Source of the DNA: DASWJZ01 sp963805325
Lineage (GTDB): Bacteria; Pseudomonadota; Alphaproteobacteria; Rhizobiales; Afifellaceae
Assembly: GCA_963805325.1 (NCBI GenBank)
Contig: CAWDTS010000007.1
Span: 1 to 64,000 of the forward strand
Reading direction: 5' to 3'
Length of the DNA: 64,000 nucleotides
Part shown: one piece after another, positions 26,137 through 35,357 of the stretch
How the letters are laid out: each line of letters opens with the position of its first letter
Position numbering within the stretch: the first letter of the stretch is position 1
Position numbers and translations under genes: made by a program
Notes under the pieces: generated by a model
The model's input: the letters and a program-made list of their open reading frames with translations, nothing else
Told to the model about the DNA's origin: nothing
Database searches by the model: none

Positions 26137-27060
26137 ATGGCGGTGAAGAAGCACGTAGCGGTTCTGATGGGCGGCTGGTCGTCGGAGCGGCCGGTCAGTC
26201 TCAATTCCGGGCGCGAATGCGCCGACAATCTCGAGGCCGCCGGCTACCGCGTCACGCGCGTCGATGTTGAGCGGGACATCGCGGAGGTGTTGGCGAAGCT
26301 CAAGCCCGACGTCGTCTTCAACGCCCTGCACGGTCCGTTCGGCGAGGACGGCGCGATCCAGGGCATGCTCGAAATCCTCGACATTCCCTACACACATTCA
26401 GGCGTGCTCGCCTCCGCGCTCGCGATGAACAAGGAGAAGGCAAAGAGCATTGCCACCGCCGCTGGCATCCCGGTCGCGGAGCACAAGATCGTTTCGCGCT
26501 TCGAGGCTGCGAAGGAACACGTGCTTGAGCCGCCTTATGTGGTGAAGCCGGTGGCGGAGGGATCTTCCTTCGGCGTCATCATCGTGCCGAAGGACCAGCC
26601 GCATCCGCCGCAGTCGCTCGGCCGCGACGACTGGGCCTTCGGTGATGAGGTGATGGCGGAGCGCTACATCGCCGGGCGCGAGCTCACCTGCGCGGTGTTG
26701 GGTGATCGCGCGCTCGGCGTCACGGAAATCGTGCCGCTTGGTCACGGCTTCTACGACTACGACGCCAAATATGCCGACGGCGGATCAAAACATCTTTGTC
26801 CCGCACCGATTAAACCCTTTGTTTACCAAAATATTTGCACGCTCGCTCTTGAAGCGCATCGTGCCGTGGGCTGCCGCGGCGTCTCCCGCTCCGACTTCCG
26901 CTACGACGAGACGCGGTCGGACGAAATCATCTGGCTGGAGGTCAACACGCAGCCCGGCATGACGCGCACGTCGCTGGTTCCAGAGCTCGCCGCCCATGCC
27001 GGGCTGAGCTTTCCGGAGCTGGTCGCCTGGATAGTGGAGGACGCGTCTTGCAGACGGTGA
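26137..27060 (+). CDS. ddl: D-alanine--D-alanine ligase
   Basis: ATP-grasp enzyme, 307 residues, making the D-Ala-D-Ala dipeptide used by MurF. Motifs: VAVLMGGWSSERPVSLNSG, VFNALHGPFGEDGAIQGMLE, YTHSGVLASALAMNKEKAK, YVVKPVAEGSSFGV and IWLEVNTQPGMTRTSLVPE (Mg ligands Glu and Asn). The ATG at 26137 follows GAGGAG. It resumes the dcw cluster after the DUF2239 insertion and therefore probably has its own promoter in the 176-base gap. The last 13 bases overlap ftsQ. Confidence 0.96.
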   Translation: MAVKKHVAVLMGGWSSERPVSLNSGRECADNLEAAGYRVTRVDVERDIAEVLAKLKPDVVFNALHGPFGEDGAIQGMLEILDIPYTHSGVLASALAMNKEKAKSIATAAGIPVAEHKIVSRFEAAKEHVLEPPYVVKPVAEGSSFGVIIVPKDQPHPPQSLGRDDWAFGDEVMAERYIAGRELTCAVLGDRALGVTEIVPLGHGFYDYDAKYADGGSKHLCPAPIKPFVYQNICTLALEAHRAVGCRGVSRSDFRYDETRSDEIIWLEVNTQPGMTRTSLVPELAAHAGLSFPELVAWIVEDASCRR

Positions 27061-27962
27061 GAGAAGCGAGGTTTGGGGAGCCGACATTGTTCGACACCCT
27101 TGATTACGCGCTCGGCCGGATTCTGCGTCCCCTCGCGAATCTTCTGCCGCGCCGGCTGCGCCGCGCCGTCGAGAAGATCGAGCGCCAGCGGCGCCGGCGT
27201 ACCGGACAGATGGCGGCCGTCGGCTTTCTTATCGTCACGCTGCTCTATGCGCTGACCGTCGGCGGTCAGATCGGCAGGCTTGCGGACTCGCTGCTTGTCG
27301 CCGCCGGCTTCGGCATCGACGACATCAAGATCAGCGGAGAGAAAGAGACCTCCGAGATCACTGTGCTTCAGAAGCTCGAGGTCGACGGATCGCTCATTTC
27401 CTTCGACGCCGCGAAGGCGCAGGCGCGCCTCGCCGAGCTTCCCTGGATCGACCGTGCCGTGGTGCGGAAATTCTATCCGAGCACGCTTTCGGTGGAGATC
27501 ACTGAGCGCAAGCCCTTCGCGCTTTGGCAGCGTGACGGCAATGTCGTGGTCATCGACCGGAGCGGCACCAAGATCGTGCCGCTGGAAGAGGGGCGCTTTG
27601 CGAAGCTGCCGCTGATGGTGGGCGGCGGCGCCAACCAGACGGCGCCCGACCTCCTGGGCGATCTTCTCGCCGAGCCGACGATCGTTGAGCAGATGCGCGC
27701 CGCGGTGCTCGTCGCCGGCCGGCGCTGGGATCTGCATCTCGATCACGGCGTCACCGTGAAGCTGCCTGAGAAGCATGTCCGCCAGGCGCTTGCGACGCTG
27801 GTCAAGCTCGAAGCCGAGCAGCAATTGCTTGAGCGCGATGTCGTCGTCGTCGACATGCGGCTTCCCGACCGCGTGACGGTGCGTCTGCCCGAAGGGCGGT
27901 CGCTCGACGATGTCACCTCGGACGGTGCCATCTCTCAGAAACAAGGCAAGACGCGTACGTGA
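27048..27962 (+). CDS. ftsQ: Cell division protein FtsQ
   Basis: A bitopic inner-membrane divisome protein, 304 residues, scaffold of FtsQLB. After a basic cytoplasmic segment comes one membrane helix (GQMAAVGFLIVTLLYALTVG), then the periplasmic POTRA domain (IDDIKISGEKETSEITVLQ) and the FtsQ beta domain (LPWIDRAVVRKFYPSTLSVE). TTG 27048 is preferred to GTG 27057 because GGAGG at 27036-27040 is seven bases upstream. Its stop overlaps the ftsA GTG. Confidence 0.94.
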   Translation: MQTVREARFGEPTLFDTLDYALGRILRPLANLLPRRLRRAVEKIERQRRRRTGQMAAVGFLIVTLLYALTVGGQIGRLADSLLVAAGFGIDDIKISGEKETSEITVLQKLEVDGSLISFDAAKAQARLAELPWIDRAVVRKFYPSTLSVEITERKPFALWQRDGNVVVIDRSGTKIVPLEEGRFAKLPLMVGGGANQTAPDLLGDLLAEPTIVEQMRAAVLVAGRRWDLHLDHGVTVKLPEKHVRQALATLVKLEAEQQLLERDVVVVDMRLPDRVTVRLPEGRSLDDVTSDGAISQKQGKTRT

Positions 27963-29290
27963 GTAACCGGCGAACCCATTCAGCGACGGGTGTGTCGAGG
28001 GTGAAACCTCTCGGCACGCGGCGCTCCGCGATCGTGAGCGTGCTCGACGTAGGCTCGACCAAGGTCTGTTGCATGATCGCGCGTCTGAAGCCGCGCGACA
28101 GCGAGGCGCTTCGCAGACGCATGCATTCCGTCGAGGTTCTGGGCTTTGCCGCGACGCGCTCGCGCGGCATCAAATCCGGTGTCGTCGTGGATCTCGAAGA
28201 GGCGGAGAAGGCGATCCGCCTTGCCGTCGACGCGGCCGAGCGCATGGCGGAGATGACGGTCTCCAGCCTCATCGTGAACCTCTCCTGCGGGCGGCTGAAG
28301 AGCGAAGCCTTTTCCGCCAGCGTCGATATCGGCGGGGCGGCGGTCCGCGAAGCCGACATCCAGCGCATTCTTGGCGCGGGCGGCGCGCACTCCGTGAGCG
28401 AAGGCCGCCTTGTTCTTCATGCTTTGCCGATCGGCTATTCCCTCGACGGCAATCGCGGCCTCGCCGATCCGGTCGGCATGCTCGGCACGTCGCTCGGCAT
28501 CGATATCCATGTCGTCACCGCCGAGGAGGCGCCGCTTCGCAACCTCGAACTTGCCGTCAACCGTTGTCATCTTGAGGTGGAGACGGTCGTCGCCACGCCC
28601 TACGCTTCGGGTCTTGCGGCGCTCGTCGACGACGAGGCCGAGCTTGGCGTCGCCTGCGTCGACATGGGCGGCGGCACGACCACGCTCTCCGTCTTCCACG
28701 ACGGCGAGTTCGTGCATACGGACGCGATCGCGATCGGCGGCCAGCATGTGACGCTCGACGTCGCACGCGGGCTCTCCACCAATCTCGCCGACGCGGAGCG
28801 CATCAAGGCGCGTCACGGCTCGGCGCTGGCGTCGACCTCCGACGACAAGGACATCCTGACAATTCCGCCTGTCGGCGAAGACGAGCGCGATCATCCGAAC
28901 ACCGTTCCGCGCTCCGCGCTGACCCGCATCATCAGACCGCGCGTCGAGGAGACGCTGGAAATGACGCGCGACATGCTGACGAAGTCGGGCTTTGCCGACC
29001 AGGTCGGAAAGCGCGTGGTGCTGACCGGCGGCGCGAGCCAGCTGACCGGGCTTGCCGAGACCGCGCGACGCATCTTTGGACGCAACGTGCGGGTCGGGCG
29101 GCCGCTCGGCATCCAGGGCCTGCCGGAAGCGGCGAAGAGCCCGGCTTTCTCGGCGGCGGTCGGGCTCGTTCTTTATCCGCAGGCGGCGCGCATCGAGCAG
29201 TTCCATGCCCGAAGCCCAGGACGCCCGGCAATGACGGGGACCGACGGATATTTCGCGCGGGTAGGGCGCTGGATCAAGGACAGCTTCTGA
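27959..29290 (+). CDS. ftsA: Cell division protein FtsA
   Basis: Actin-like ATPase of 443 residues tethering FtsZ to the membrane. The phosphate-1 motif is IVSVLDVGSTKVCCMIARL, phosphate-2 is GVACVDMGGGTTTLSVFHDG, and adenosine binding is VLTGGASQLTGLAETAR. A C-terminal amphipathic helix (YFARVGRWIKDSF) serves as membrane anchor. The long N-terminal extension before the actin fold (~18 residues) is usual in Hyphomicrobiales. GTG start overlaps the ftsQ stop; ftsZ follows 73 bases later. Confidence 0.95.
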   Translation: MSNRRTHSATGVSRVKPLGTRRSAIVSVLDVGSTKVCCMIARLKPRDSEALRRRMHSVEVLGFAATRSRGIKSGVVVDLEEAEKAIRLAVDAAERMAEMTVSSLIVNLSCGRLKSEAFSASVDIGGAAVREADIQRILGAGGAHSVSEGRLVLHALPIGYSLDGNRGLADPVGMLGTSLGIDIHVVTAEEAPLRNLELAVNRCHLEVETVVATPYASGLAALVDDEAELGVACVDMGGGTTTLSVFHDGEFVHTDAIAIGGQHVTLDVARGLSTNLADAERIKARHGSALASTSDDKDILTIPPVGEDERDHPNTVPRSALTRIIRPRVEETLEMTRDMLTKSGFADQVGKRVVLTGGASQLTGLAETARRIFGRNVRVGRPLGIQGLPEAAKSPAFSAAVGLVLYPQAARIEQFHARSPGRPAMTGTDGYFARVGRWIKDSF

Positions 29291-29363
29291 CGAAGCGCAA
29301 CTGGACAAACGGATCAGGTGGGCGGCGGCCGGACCTGACGGAAAGGCGGAAGAGGACGGAACG

Positions 29364-31164
29364 ATGAGTATCAACCTGAAGATGCCGGACATCACGGAGC
29401 TGAAGCCGAGGATCACCGTCTTCGGAGTCGGAGGCGCCGGCTGCAATGCCGTGAACAACATGATCGAGGCAGGCCTGCAGGGAGTGGAATTTGTCGTCGC
29501 CAATACCGACGCCCAGGCCCTGACCAACTCCAAGGCGGATCGTATGATCCAGATGGGGGTCGCGGTTACGCAGGGGCTCGGCGCCGGCTCGCAGCCGGAG
29601 ATCGGCCGCGCCGCCGCCGAGGAGACGATCGAGGAGATCACCGATCACCTGAACGGCGCTCACATGGCGTTCATCACCGCCGGCATGGGCGGCGGCACCG
29701 GCACCGGTGCGGCGCCCATCGTCGCGCGTGCCGCGCGTGACGCAGGCATTCTGACCGTCGGCGTCGTGACCAAGCCGTTCCAGTTCGAGGGTCAGCGCCG
29801 CATGCGCCTGGCCGAGGCCGGCATCATCGAACTGCAGAAATGCGTCGACACGCTCATTGTCATTCCGAATCAGAACCTCTTCCGCGTCGCCAACGACAAG
29901 ACCACCTTCGCCGATGCCTTCGCCATGGCCGACGAGGTGCTCTATTCCGGCGTCGCCTGCATCACCGACCTGATGGTGAAGGACGGCCTCATCAACCTCG
30001 ACTTTGCCGACGTGCGCTCGGTCATGCGCGAGATGGGCAAGGCCATGATGGGCACCGGCGAAGCGTCCGGCGACAAGCGCGCCATCGAGGCGGCGGAGAA
30101 GGCGATCGCCAATCCGCTGCTCGACGACGTCAACATGCGCGGCGCGCGTGGGCTGCTGATCTCGATCACCGGCGGCCGCGACATGACGCTCTTTGAAGTG
30201 GACGAGGCGGCGAGCCGCGTCCGCGAGGAAGTCGACAGCGACGCCAACATCATCTTCGGCGCGACCTTCGACGAGAGCCTGGAGGGCATCGTCCGCGTCT
30301 CCGTCGTGGCGACGGGGATCGAGGAAGAGTACGTGCAGGAGCAGATCGCGCCGCCGACCGCCGGCATGGCCGAGCTGACGCGGCGTCTGAAGTCGGTATC
30401 TCCAGCCGCCGCCGCGCCCTCTGCCGCCGTCGCACAGGCGCCGGCGCAGCCACAGCCGCAAGCCCAGCAGCGCCGCATCCCCGATTATGCGCTGGAGGGT
30501 CTCGAACAGGAGCTCGCGACCCCGCAGCCGCAGCGCCAGCAGCAGCGCCCGGCCGCACAGGCTCCGCGGCAGGCGGATTCGGCCCGGCCATCCGCCGATC
30601 CGGCAGTGCGTATCGGCCCCTTCCGGCCCGATCCCGCGCTCGCGTCGCGTCAGGTCAGACATGACGATCCCGAGCAAGAGCGTATCCACGAAGCTCTGCG
30701 CGCCGCCGCTCCGGGGAATTTCATCCCGCCGGCGGCGGAGCGTCCCGACCACATGCAGCCGCGCATGCCGCGGGTGGAGGATTTTCCGCCCGTCGCCCAG
30801 CGTCAGATCCACGCCAGGAACACTCCGTCGCGCTCCGGCGAGGAGGAGCGGCGCCCGCGCGGGCTTCTGGCACGGATCGCGAGCGGACTTGGGCGCCGCG
30901 AGGACGGCGACTATGAGGACGAGCACGGACACGGGCAGGAACCGGTACCCGCGCCGCGCGCCGTGCAGGCAAATCCGCCGAATTCAGCAGGCGCCGCCGC
31001 CCATGCCTGTGTCGGAATACGCCAAGCAGCCGCAACCGCGGCGGATGGGCGAGCAGCAGGCGGCCGCCGGGACTCTAGACCCGCGCGGCCGGCCGTTGCC
31101 GATCGAATCGTCCCGTGACGAGCATCTCGAGATTCCGGCCTTCCTGCGCCGGCAGTCGAGCTAG
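29364..31164 (+). CDS. ftsZ: Cell division GTPase FtsZ, C-terminal tail frameshifted in this sequence
   Basis: Tubulin-like GTPase forming the Z-ring. GTP binding: FGVGGAGCNAVNNMI and GMGGGTGTGAAPIV (residues ~108-120); T7 loop region LDFADVRSVM. A long Pro/Gln-rich linker follows, as is usual in this order. As sequenced the frame runs to 31118 with a nonsense tail. The conserved C-terminal peptide that binds FtsA (EHLEIPAFLRRQ) lies one frame over and ends at 31164. One extra base between about 30960 and 31000 explains it. With correction the protein has about 599 residues. Followed by a strong terminator. Confidence 0.95.
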
Positions 31165-31193
31165 CCTGAACGCGACCGCTCATGCGACAAAAG

Positions 31194-31225
31194 AGCCCGG
31201 CACGCGCGACGTGCCGGGCTTTTTG
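31194..31225 (+). terminator. Rho-independent terminator after ftsZ
   Basis: AGCCCGGCAC (31194-31203) pairs perfectly with GTGCCGGGCT (31211-31220) over a 7-base loop, followed by a run of five T. It marks the end of the dcw operon proper, 30 bases after the corrected ftsZ stop, and separates it from lpxC. Confidence 0.93.
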
Positions 31226-31398
31226 TTGCCCCGCAAGGCACCCGGATATGCGTAACAATGGGTAAAAATCGTTGATTAGACGGCAGTGCGGCCTGTCGGT
31301 AGCGTCCCCGACCAAAGAGGCAGGCAGTCAGACGATTCGGCAAGAGACCCCAACGGTGGGCCATTCGTCGTTTCTGACCTCAAGGGGCGATGTAATTT

Positions 31399-32361
31399 AT
31401 GGCTGGGTCGAAGGAACGGGGACAGAGGACGCTTAGGCGTCGCACGACGCTCAGTGGCATTGGCGTTCACAGCGGCTCACCGGTTTCGGTCACCCTTTGT
31501 CCGGCCGACGTAAATAGCGGGATAAGCTTCCTCCGCACCCATCTCCCGAACTCTCCCGACATCGAAATTCCAGCGCGTTTCAATTCGGTCGGCTCCACCG
31601 AGCTCTGCACGGTGCTGGGCGACCCGAAAGGCGCTTCGGTCGCAACCGTTGAGCATCTCCTGGCCGCTTTCGCCGGGCTCGGAATCGACAATGCGGTGAT
31701 CGAGATCGACGGGCCGGAAGTGCCCGTGATGGACGGCAGCGCGTGCGATTTCGTCGACGCGATCGACCAGGTGGGGATCGTCGCACAGGGTGCGCCGCGG
31801 CGATTCATCCGCGTCGAGAAACCAGTGCGCGTGGATATGGGCACGGCCTACGCCGAGTTCCGCCCGCTTGGCCGCTTCCGTCTCGAGGTCAGCATCGATT
31901 ACGACTGTGCGGTGGTCGGCCGGCAGGCGATCGGGATCGATGTCACCCCGAAGGCGTTCCGGCAGGGTGTCGCCCGCGCCCGCACCTTCGGTTACATGCG
32001 CGACGTGGAAAAGCTCTGGGCGGCAGGCTTCGCGCTCGGCTCGTCGCTTGAGAATTCGGTCGTCATCGGCGACGGCGCGGTGGTCAATCCGGAAGGGCTG
32101 CGCTTCCCCGACGAGTTCGTTCGTCACAAGGTGCTCGACGCTATCGGCGATCTGGCGTTGGCCGGAGCGCCGATTCTCGGCCTCTATCGCTCGCACAAGG
32201 GTGGCCACAAGCTGAACGCCATGGCGCTTTCTGCCCTGCTTTCGCGCAGCGATGCCTGGTCGCTCGTCTCCGAGCCGGCCGAGCGGGAAAGCCGCCAGGA
32301 CGGCCACGCGGAGCTCGCGCAGGGGCTCGCGGCGCCGGTCTTTGCGCCGGAAGTGCTCTGA
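31399..32361 (+). CDS. lpxC: UDP-3-O-acyl-N-acetylglucosamine deacetylase
   Basis: Zn-dependent amidase, 320 residues, catalysing the committed step of lipid A synthesis. Zn ligands and catalytic residues: ATVEHLLAAFAGLGIDNAV (His), RHKVLDAIGDLALAG (His and Asp) and SHKGGHKLNAMAL (catalytic His). The start region TLRRRTTLSGIGVHSGSPVS is typical. The 173-base gap after the ftsZ terminator must hold its promoter. In relatives LpxC levels are set by proteolysis; nothing here speaks to that. Confidence 0.96.
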   Translation: MAGSKERGQRTLRRRTTLSGIGVHSGSPVSVTLCPADVNSGISFLRTHLPNSPDIEIPARFNSVGSTELCTVLGDPKGASVATVEHLLAAFAGLGIDNAVIEIDGPEVPVMDGSACDFVDAIDQVGIVAQGAPRRFIRVEKPVRVDMGTAYAEFRPLGRFRLEVSIDYDCAVVGRQAIGIDVTPKAFRQGVARARTFGYMRDVEKLWAAGFALGSSLENSVVIGDGAVVNPEGLRFPDEFVRHKVLDAIGDLALAGAPILGLYRSHKGGHKLNAMALSALLSRSDAWSLVSEPAERESRQDGHAELAQGLAAPVFAPEVL

Positions 32362-32472
32362 TCCAGCCCTGAACTGTCGCTTTAGCCATAGCCCGGCCAT
32401 CATTCGGTGGTGAACGGCTTTGAAAGCCGCGCCGGGTCCTTTATGTGACAGGGCGTCTGGGGATTGGACCGA

Positions 32473-33312
32473 ATGCTCGCTCGGATTTCCGCTGCCTTGA
32501 AGTCTCGCCGCGTCGCGGCGTGCGTCCTTGTGCCGGCCGTTGCACTTTTCCTTGTCGCCTGCGGCAAGAAGAAGCCTGAGACGGAGGTCAACGTCGATCC
32601 GCCCGATGTTCTCTACAATCAGGCGCTCGCCAACCTCGATTCCGGCGATCCGCGCCATGCGTCGGAGAAGTTTCAGGAGATCGACAAGGAGCATCCCTAT
32701 TCCGACTATGCGCGGAAGGCGATGCTGATGTCGGCCTACCTGAGTTTCCGCCGTGGGCAGTTTCAGGACGCGATCAACGACGCGCAGCGCTACGTTACGC
32801 TCTTTCCAGCGAGCGACGACGCGGCCTACGCGCAGTACCTGATCGGCGAATCCTATTTCCGCCAGATCCCCGACGTGACGCGCGACCAGGACATTGCCGA
32901 CAAGGCGATGGAGGCGATGAACGTCATCCTGCAGAAATATCCCGACTCCGAATACGCCGACGACGCGCGCCGCAAGGTGGAAGTCGCGCGCGACCAGATC
33001 GCCGGCAAGGAGATGCAGATCGGCCGCTACTATCAGGAGCGCCACGAATACGTCGCCGCCGTGAATCGCTTCAAGTCGGTGGTCGAGGACTACCAGACAA
33101 CGCGGCACGTCGAAGAGGCGCTGGAGCGGCTGACGGAAAGCTACCTCGCGCTCGGCCTCACGCAGGACGCGCAGACCGCCGCCGCGGTGCTCGGGCACAA
33201 CTTCCCGGACAGCCAATGGTATAAGGACGCCTACAAGATCCTCGGAGAAGCCGGCGTCGTTCCTGAAGAGAACAAGGGCTCCTGGATTTCCAAGGCATTC
33301 GGCCGCGGCTAA
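32473..33312 (+). CDS. bamD: Outer membrane assembly lipoprotein BamD
   Basis: Lipoprotein subunit of the BAM complex that inserts outer-membrane beta-barrels. A signal peptide ends in a lipobox LFLVACGKK, so Cys is lipidated. TPR repeats follow, such as DVLYNQALANLDSGDPRHAS and RKAMLMSAYLSFRRGQFQDA. 279 residues from ATG 32473; TTG 32464 is in frame, but the purine-rich CTGGGGA sits too close to it. Position between lpxC and recN is standard in the order. Confidence 0.93.
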   Translation: MLARISAALKSRRVAACVLVPAVALFLVACGKKKPETEVNVDPPDVLYNQALANLDSGDPRHASEKFQEIDKEHPYSDYARKAMLMSAYLSFRRGQFQDAINDAQRYVTLFPASDDAAYAQYLIGESYFRQIPDVTRDQDIADKAMEAMNVILQKYPDSEYADDARRKVEVARDQIAGKEMQIGRYYQERHEYVAAVNRFKSVVEDYQTTRHVEEALERLTESYLALGLTQDAQTAAAVLGHNFPDSQWYKDAYKILGEAGVVPEENKGSWISKAFGRG

Positions 33313-33314
33313 AC

Positions 33315-33375
33315 CATGATCCCGGCCGAGATCATGCGGAAACGAGAAGCAGCCCACCTTCTGATTCAATCAGAA
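33315..33375. repeat. Intergenic palindromic repeat element
   Basis: Two perfect inverted repeats lie between bamD and recN. CATGATC (33315-33321) pairs with GATCATG (33330-33336), and TTCTGATT (33359-33366) pairs with AATCAGAA (33368-33375). The arrangement, with GATCATG hairpins followed by a GATTCAATC palindrome, resembles dispersed short palindromic elements I know from rhizobial genomes. Only one copy is visible in this window. Confidence 0.5.
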
Positions 33376-33403
33376 CGGAAAGCGCTATAGAATCCGGCTT
33401 GCC

Positions 33404-35076
33404 ATGCTGGCGAGTTCTCACCGTTCAGGACATCGTGCTCATCGACCGCCTCGCCATCGAGTTCGGCGGCGGGCTAACCGTGCTGACCGGCGAGACCGGC
33501 GCCGGCAAGTCGATCCTGCTCGACGCGCTCGCGCTCGCCCTCGGTTCGCGGGGCGACGCTTCTCTGGTGCGCGCCGGCGCTGAACGCGGCCAGGTGACGG
33601 CGGTCTTCGAGCCGGAGCCCGGTCATCCGGTCTTCGCGCTCCTCGCCGAGAATGGCATCGAAGCGGACGGGCGCGCTGATTCTGAGGCGCGTTCAGACCG
33701 CCGACGGCAAGACGCGCGCCTTCGTCAACGACCAGCCCTGCGGCGTCTCGCTGATGCGCGCCATCGGCGCGCGGCTTGTCGAGATCCACGGCCAGCACGA
33801 CGAGCGCGCGCTGATCGGAGCGGAGGAGCATCGCCGCCTGCTCGATGCCTTCGGCGGGCTTGAGCCGGACGCGGAGGAGGTGGCGCGTCGGTATCGGACG
33901 CTCCGTGCCCTTGAAGCGGAGGCGGTTGAGCTTCGCGCCAGGATCGACGCCGCCGCGCGCGAAGCCGACTATCTCCGCGCCTCCGTGGACGAGCTTGAAG
34001 CGCTCGCGCCGGAATTCGGCGAGGAAGCGGCGCTCGCCGAACGGCGGCAGTTCCTGATGCGCGCCGAGCGGATCGCGACCGATATCAACGAGGCGCACGA
34101 GATCATCGGCGGAAACGGCTCGCCGATCCCCGAGCTTGTCGGCTTGGCGCGGCGGCTTGAGAGGAAGTCGGCCGAACTCCCCGGCTTGATCGAGCCGACG
34201 GTCGCGGCACTCGGTGCGGCGCTCGATAATCTCGAAGAGGTACGCCGCGGCCTCGAAGAGGCGATGCGCGCCTGTGCGTTTGATGAGGGCGAATTGGAGC
34301 GCAGCGAAGAGCGCCTCTTCGCGTTGCGCGCCGCCGGCCGCAAGCATCAGGTCGCTGTCGATGACCTGCAGGCCGTCGCGGCGGAATTTTCCGCGCGCCT
34401 TGCCGATATCGATGTCGGCGGCGAGCGGCTGAAGGCGCTCGAAGCGTCCGTTGCGGCGGCGCTTGCCGCCTATGCCAAGGCGGCGCTCACCCTCTCGAAG
34501 CGGCGCGGCGAGGCGGCGAAGGCGCTGGAGAAAGCGGTCAACGCCGAGCTGCCGGCGCTGAAGCTTGAGGCCGCGCGCTTCATCGTGGCGCGCGAGACCG
34601 ACGCCGAGACCGTCTCGCCCGAAGGGCTCGACCGGATCGCTTTCCAGGTGCGCACCAATCCCGGCACCGAGCCGGGTCCGCTGATGAAGGTCGCGTCCGG
34701 CGGCGAGCTTTCGCGCTTCCTCCTGGCGCTGAAGGTGGCGCTTGCCGATCGCGGCTCCGCGCCGACGCTTGTCTTCGACGAAATCGACGCCGGAGCCGGC
34801 GGCGCCGTCGCCGAAGCGATCGGGCGGCGGCTTGCGCGCCTGGCGGAGCGGGTGCAGGTGCTTTCCGTGACGCATGCTCCGCAGGTCGCCGCGCAGGCCG
34901 ACGCGCATTTCCTCATTACCAAGTCGGCCGTCGACCGAGGAAAACGCGTAGCGACCGGTGTCGAGCCGGTCGCCGGTCAGGAGCGGCGCGAGGAGATCGC
35001 CCGCATGCTCGCCGGCGAGACCATCTCCGACGAAGCCCGCGCCGCCGCCGAGCGGCTGATCAAGGGCGCGGCGTAA
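33404..35076 (+). CDS. recN: DNA repair protein RecN, twice frameshifted in this sequence
   Basis: SMC-like ATPase acting in recombinational repair of double-strand breaks. Walker A VLTGETGAGKSILLDALALAL and the following HGQHDERALI are near the N-terminus; a coiled-coil arm spans the middle. The signature VASGGELSRFLLALKVAL, Walker B TLVFDEIDAGAGG and VLSVTHAPQVAAQAD are near the C-terminus. The natural start is ATG 33404, but an extra T at 33415-33416 is needed out to give MLASLTVQDIVLIDR. A second extra base in GGG 33669-33671 breaks EADGALILRR. Corrected length about 557 residues. No LexA box is seen upstream. Confidence 0.92.
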
Positions 35077-35213
35077 GTTCCGCCAAAATCCCGCCTCGGC
35101 TTCAGCGCCAAAAGACCTTCGGAAGATTTCGGAACCTGTTGCTTAACGGCTGATCGATGGCCCGTCAGAAGGGCCCCGCTGATCTCCAGTTATTGGCAAG
35201 GGCCTTCCTGGTC

Positions 35214-35238
35214 GGAACCGCCTCCATCTCCTGGCGTT
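35214..35238 (+). promoter_or_regulatory. EcfG (general stress sigma) promoter
   Basis: GGAAC at 35214-35218, a 16-base spacer and CGTT at 35235-35238 match the consensus of the alphaproteobacterial general stress response sigma factor EcfG without mismatch. It lies 36 bases before the ATG of the 23-residue peptide gene at 35274. The next gene, 35358, would be in the same transcript. Confidence 0.72.
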
Positions 35239-35273
35239 ATTGGGCGCCAGTTTAATGGAGAAGGACGCGCAAC

Positions 35274-35345
35274 ATGGGCGGTATTTTACTTTGGCTTCTC
35301 GGGATTCCGATCCCGATCATCATTCTACTTTTCCTCCTGTGGTGA
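35274..35345 (+). CDS. 23-residue hydrophobic membrane micropeptide
   Basis: ATG 35274 preceded by GGAGAAGG; the peptide starts MGGILLWLLGIPIPIIILL and ends LLW, essentially one membrane helix with a Pro kink and no charged residue. It stops 12 bases before the larger membrane-protein gene and lies 36 bases after an EcfG promoter. I believe similar tiny proteins with the core WLxGIPxPII occur in other Hyphomicrobiales, but this is from memory. Function unknown. Confidence 0.65.
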   Translation: MGGILLWLLGIPIPIIILLFLLW

Positions 35346-35357
35346 CGGGAGGAACAA

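Noticed and set aside
33376..33403. LexA (SOS) box for recN
   Set aside because: No GTTC-N7-GTTC or GAAC-N7-GAAC pair is present upstream of recN. Upstream of the UvrD/PcrA gene GAAC-N7 is followed by CAAC, not GAAC.
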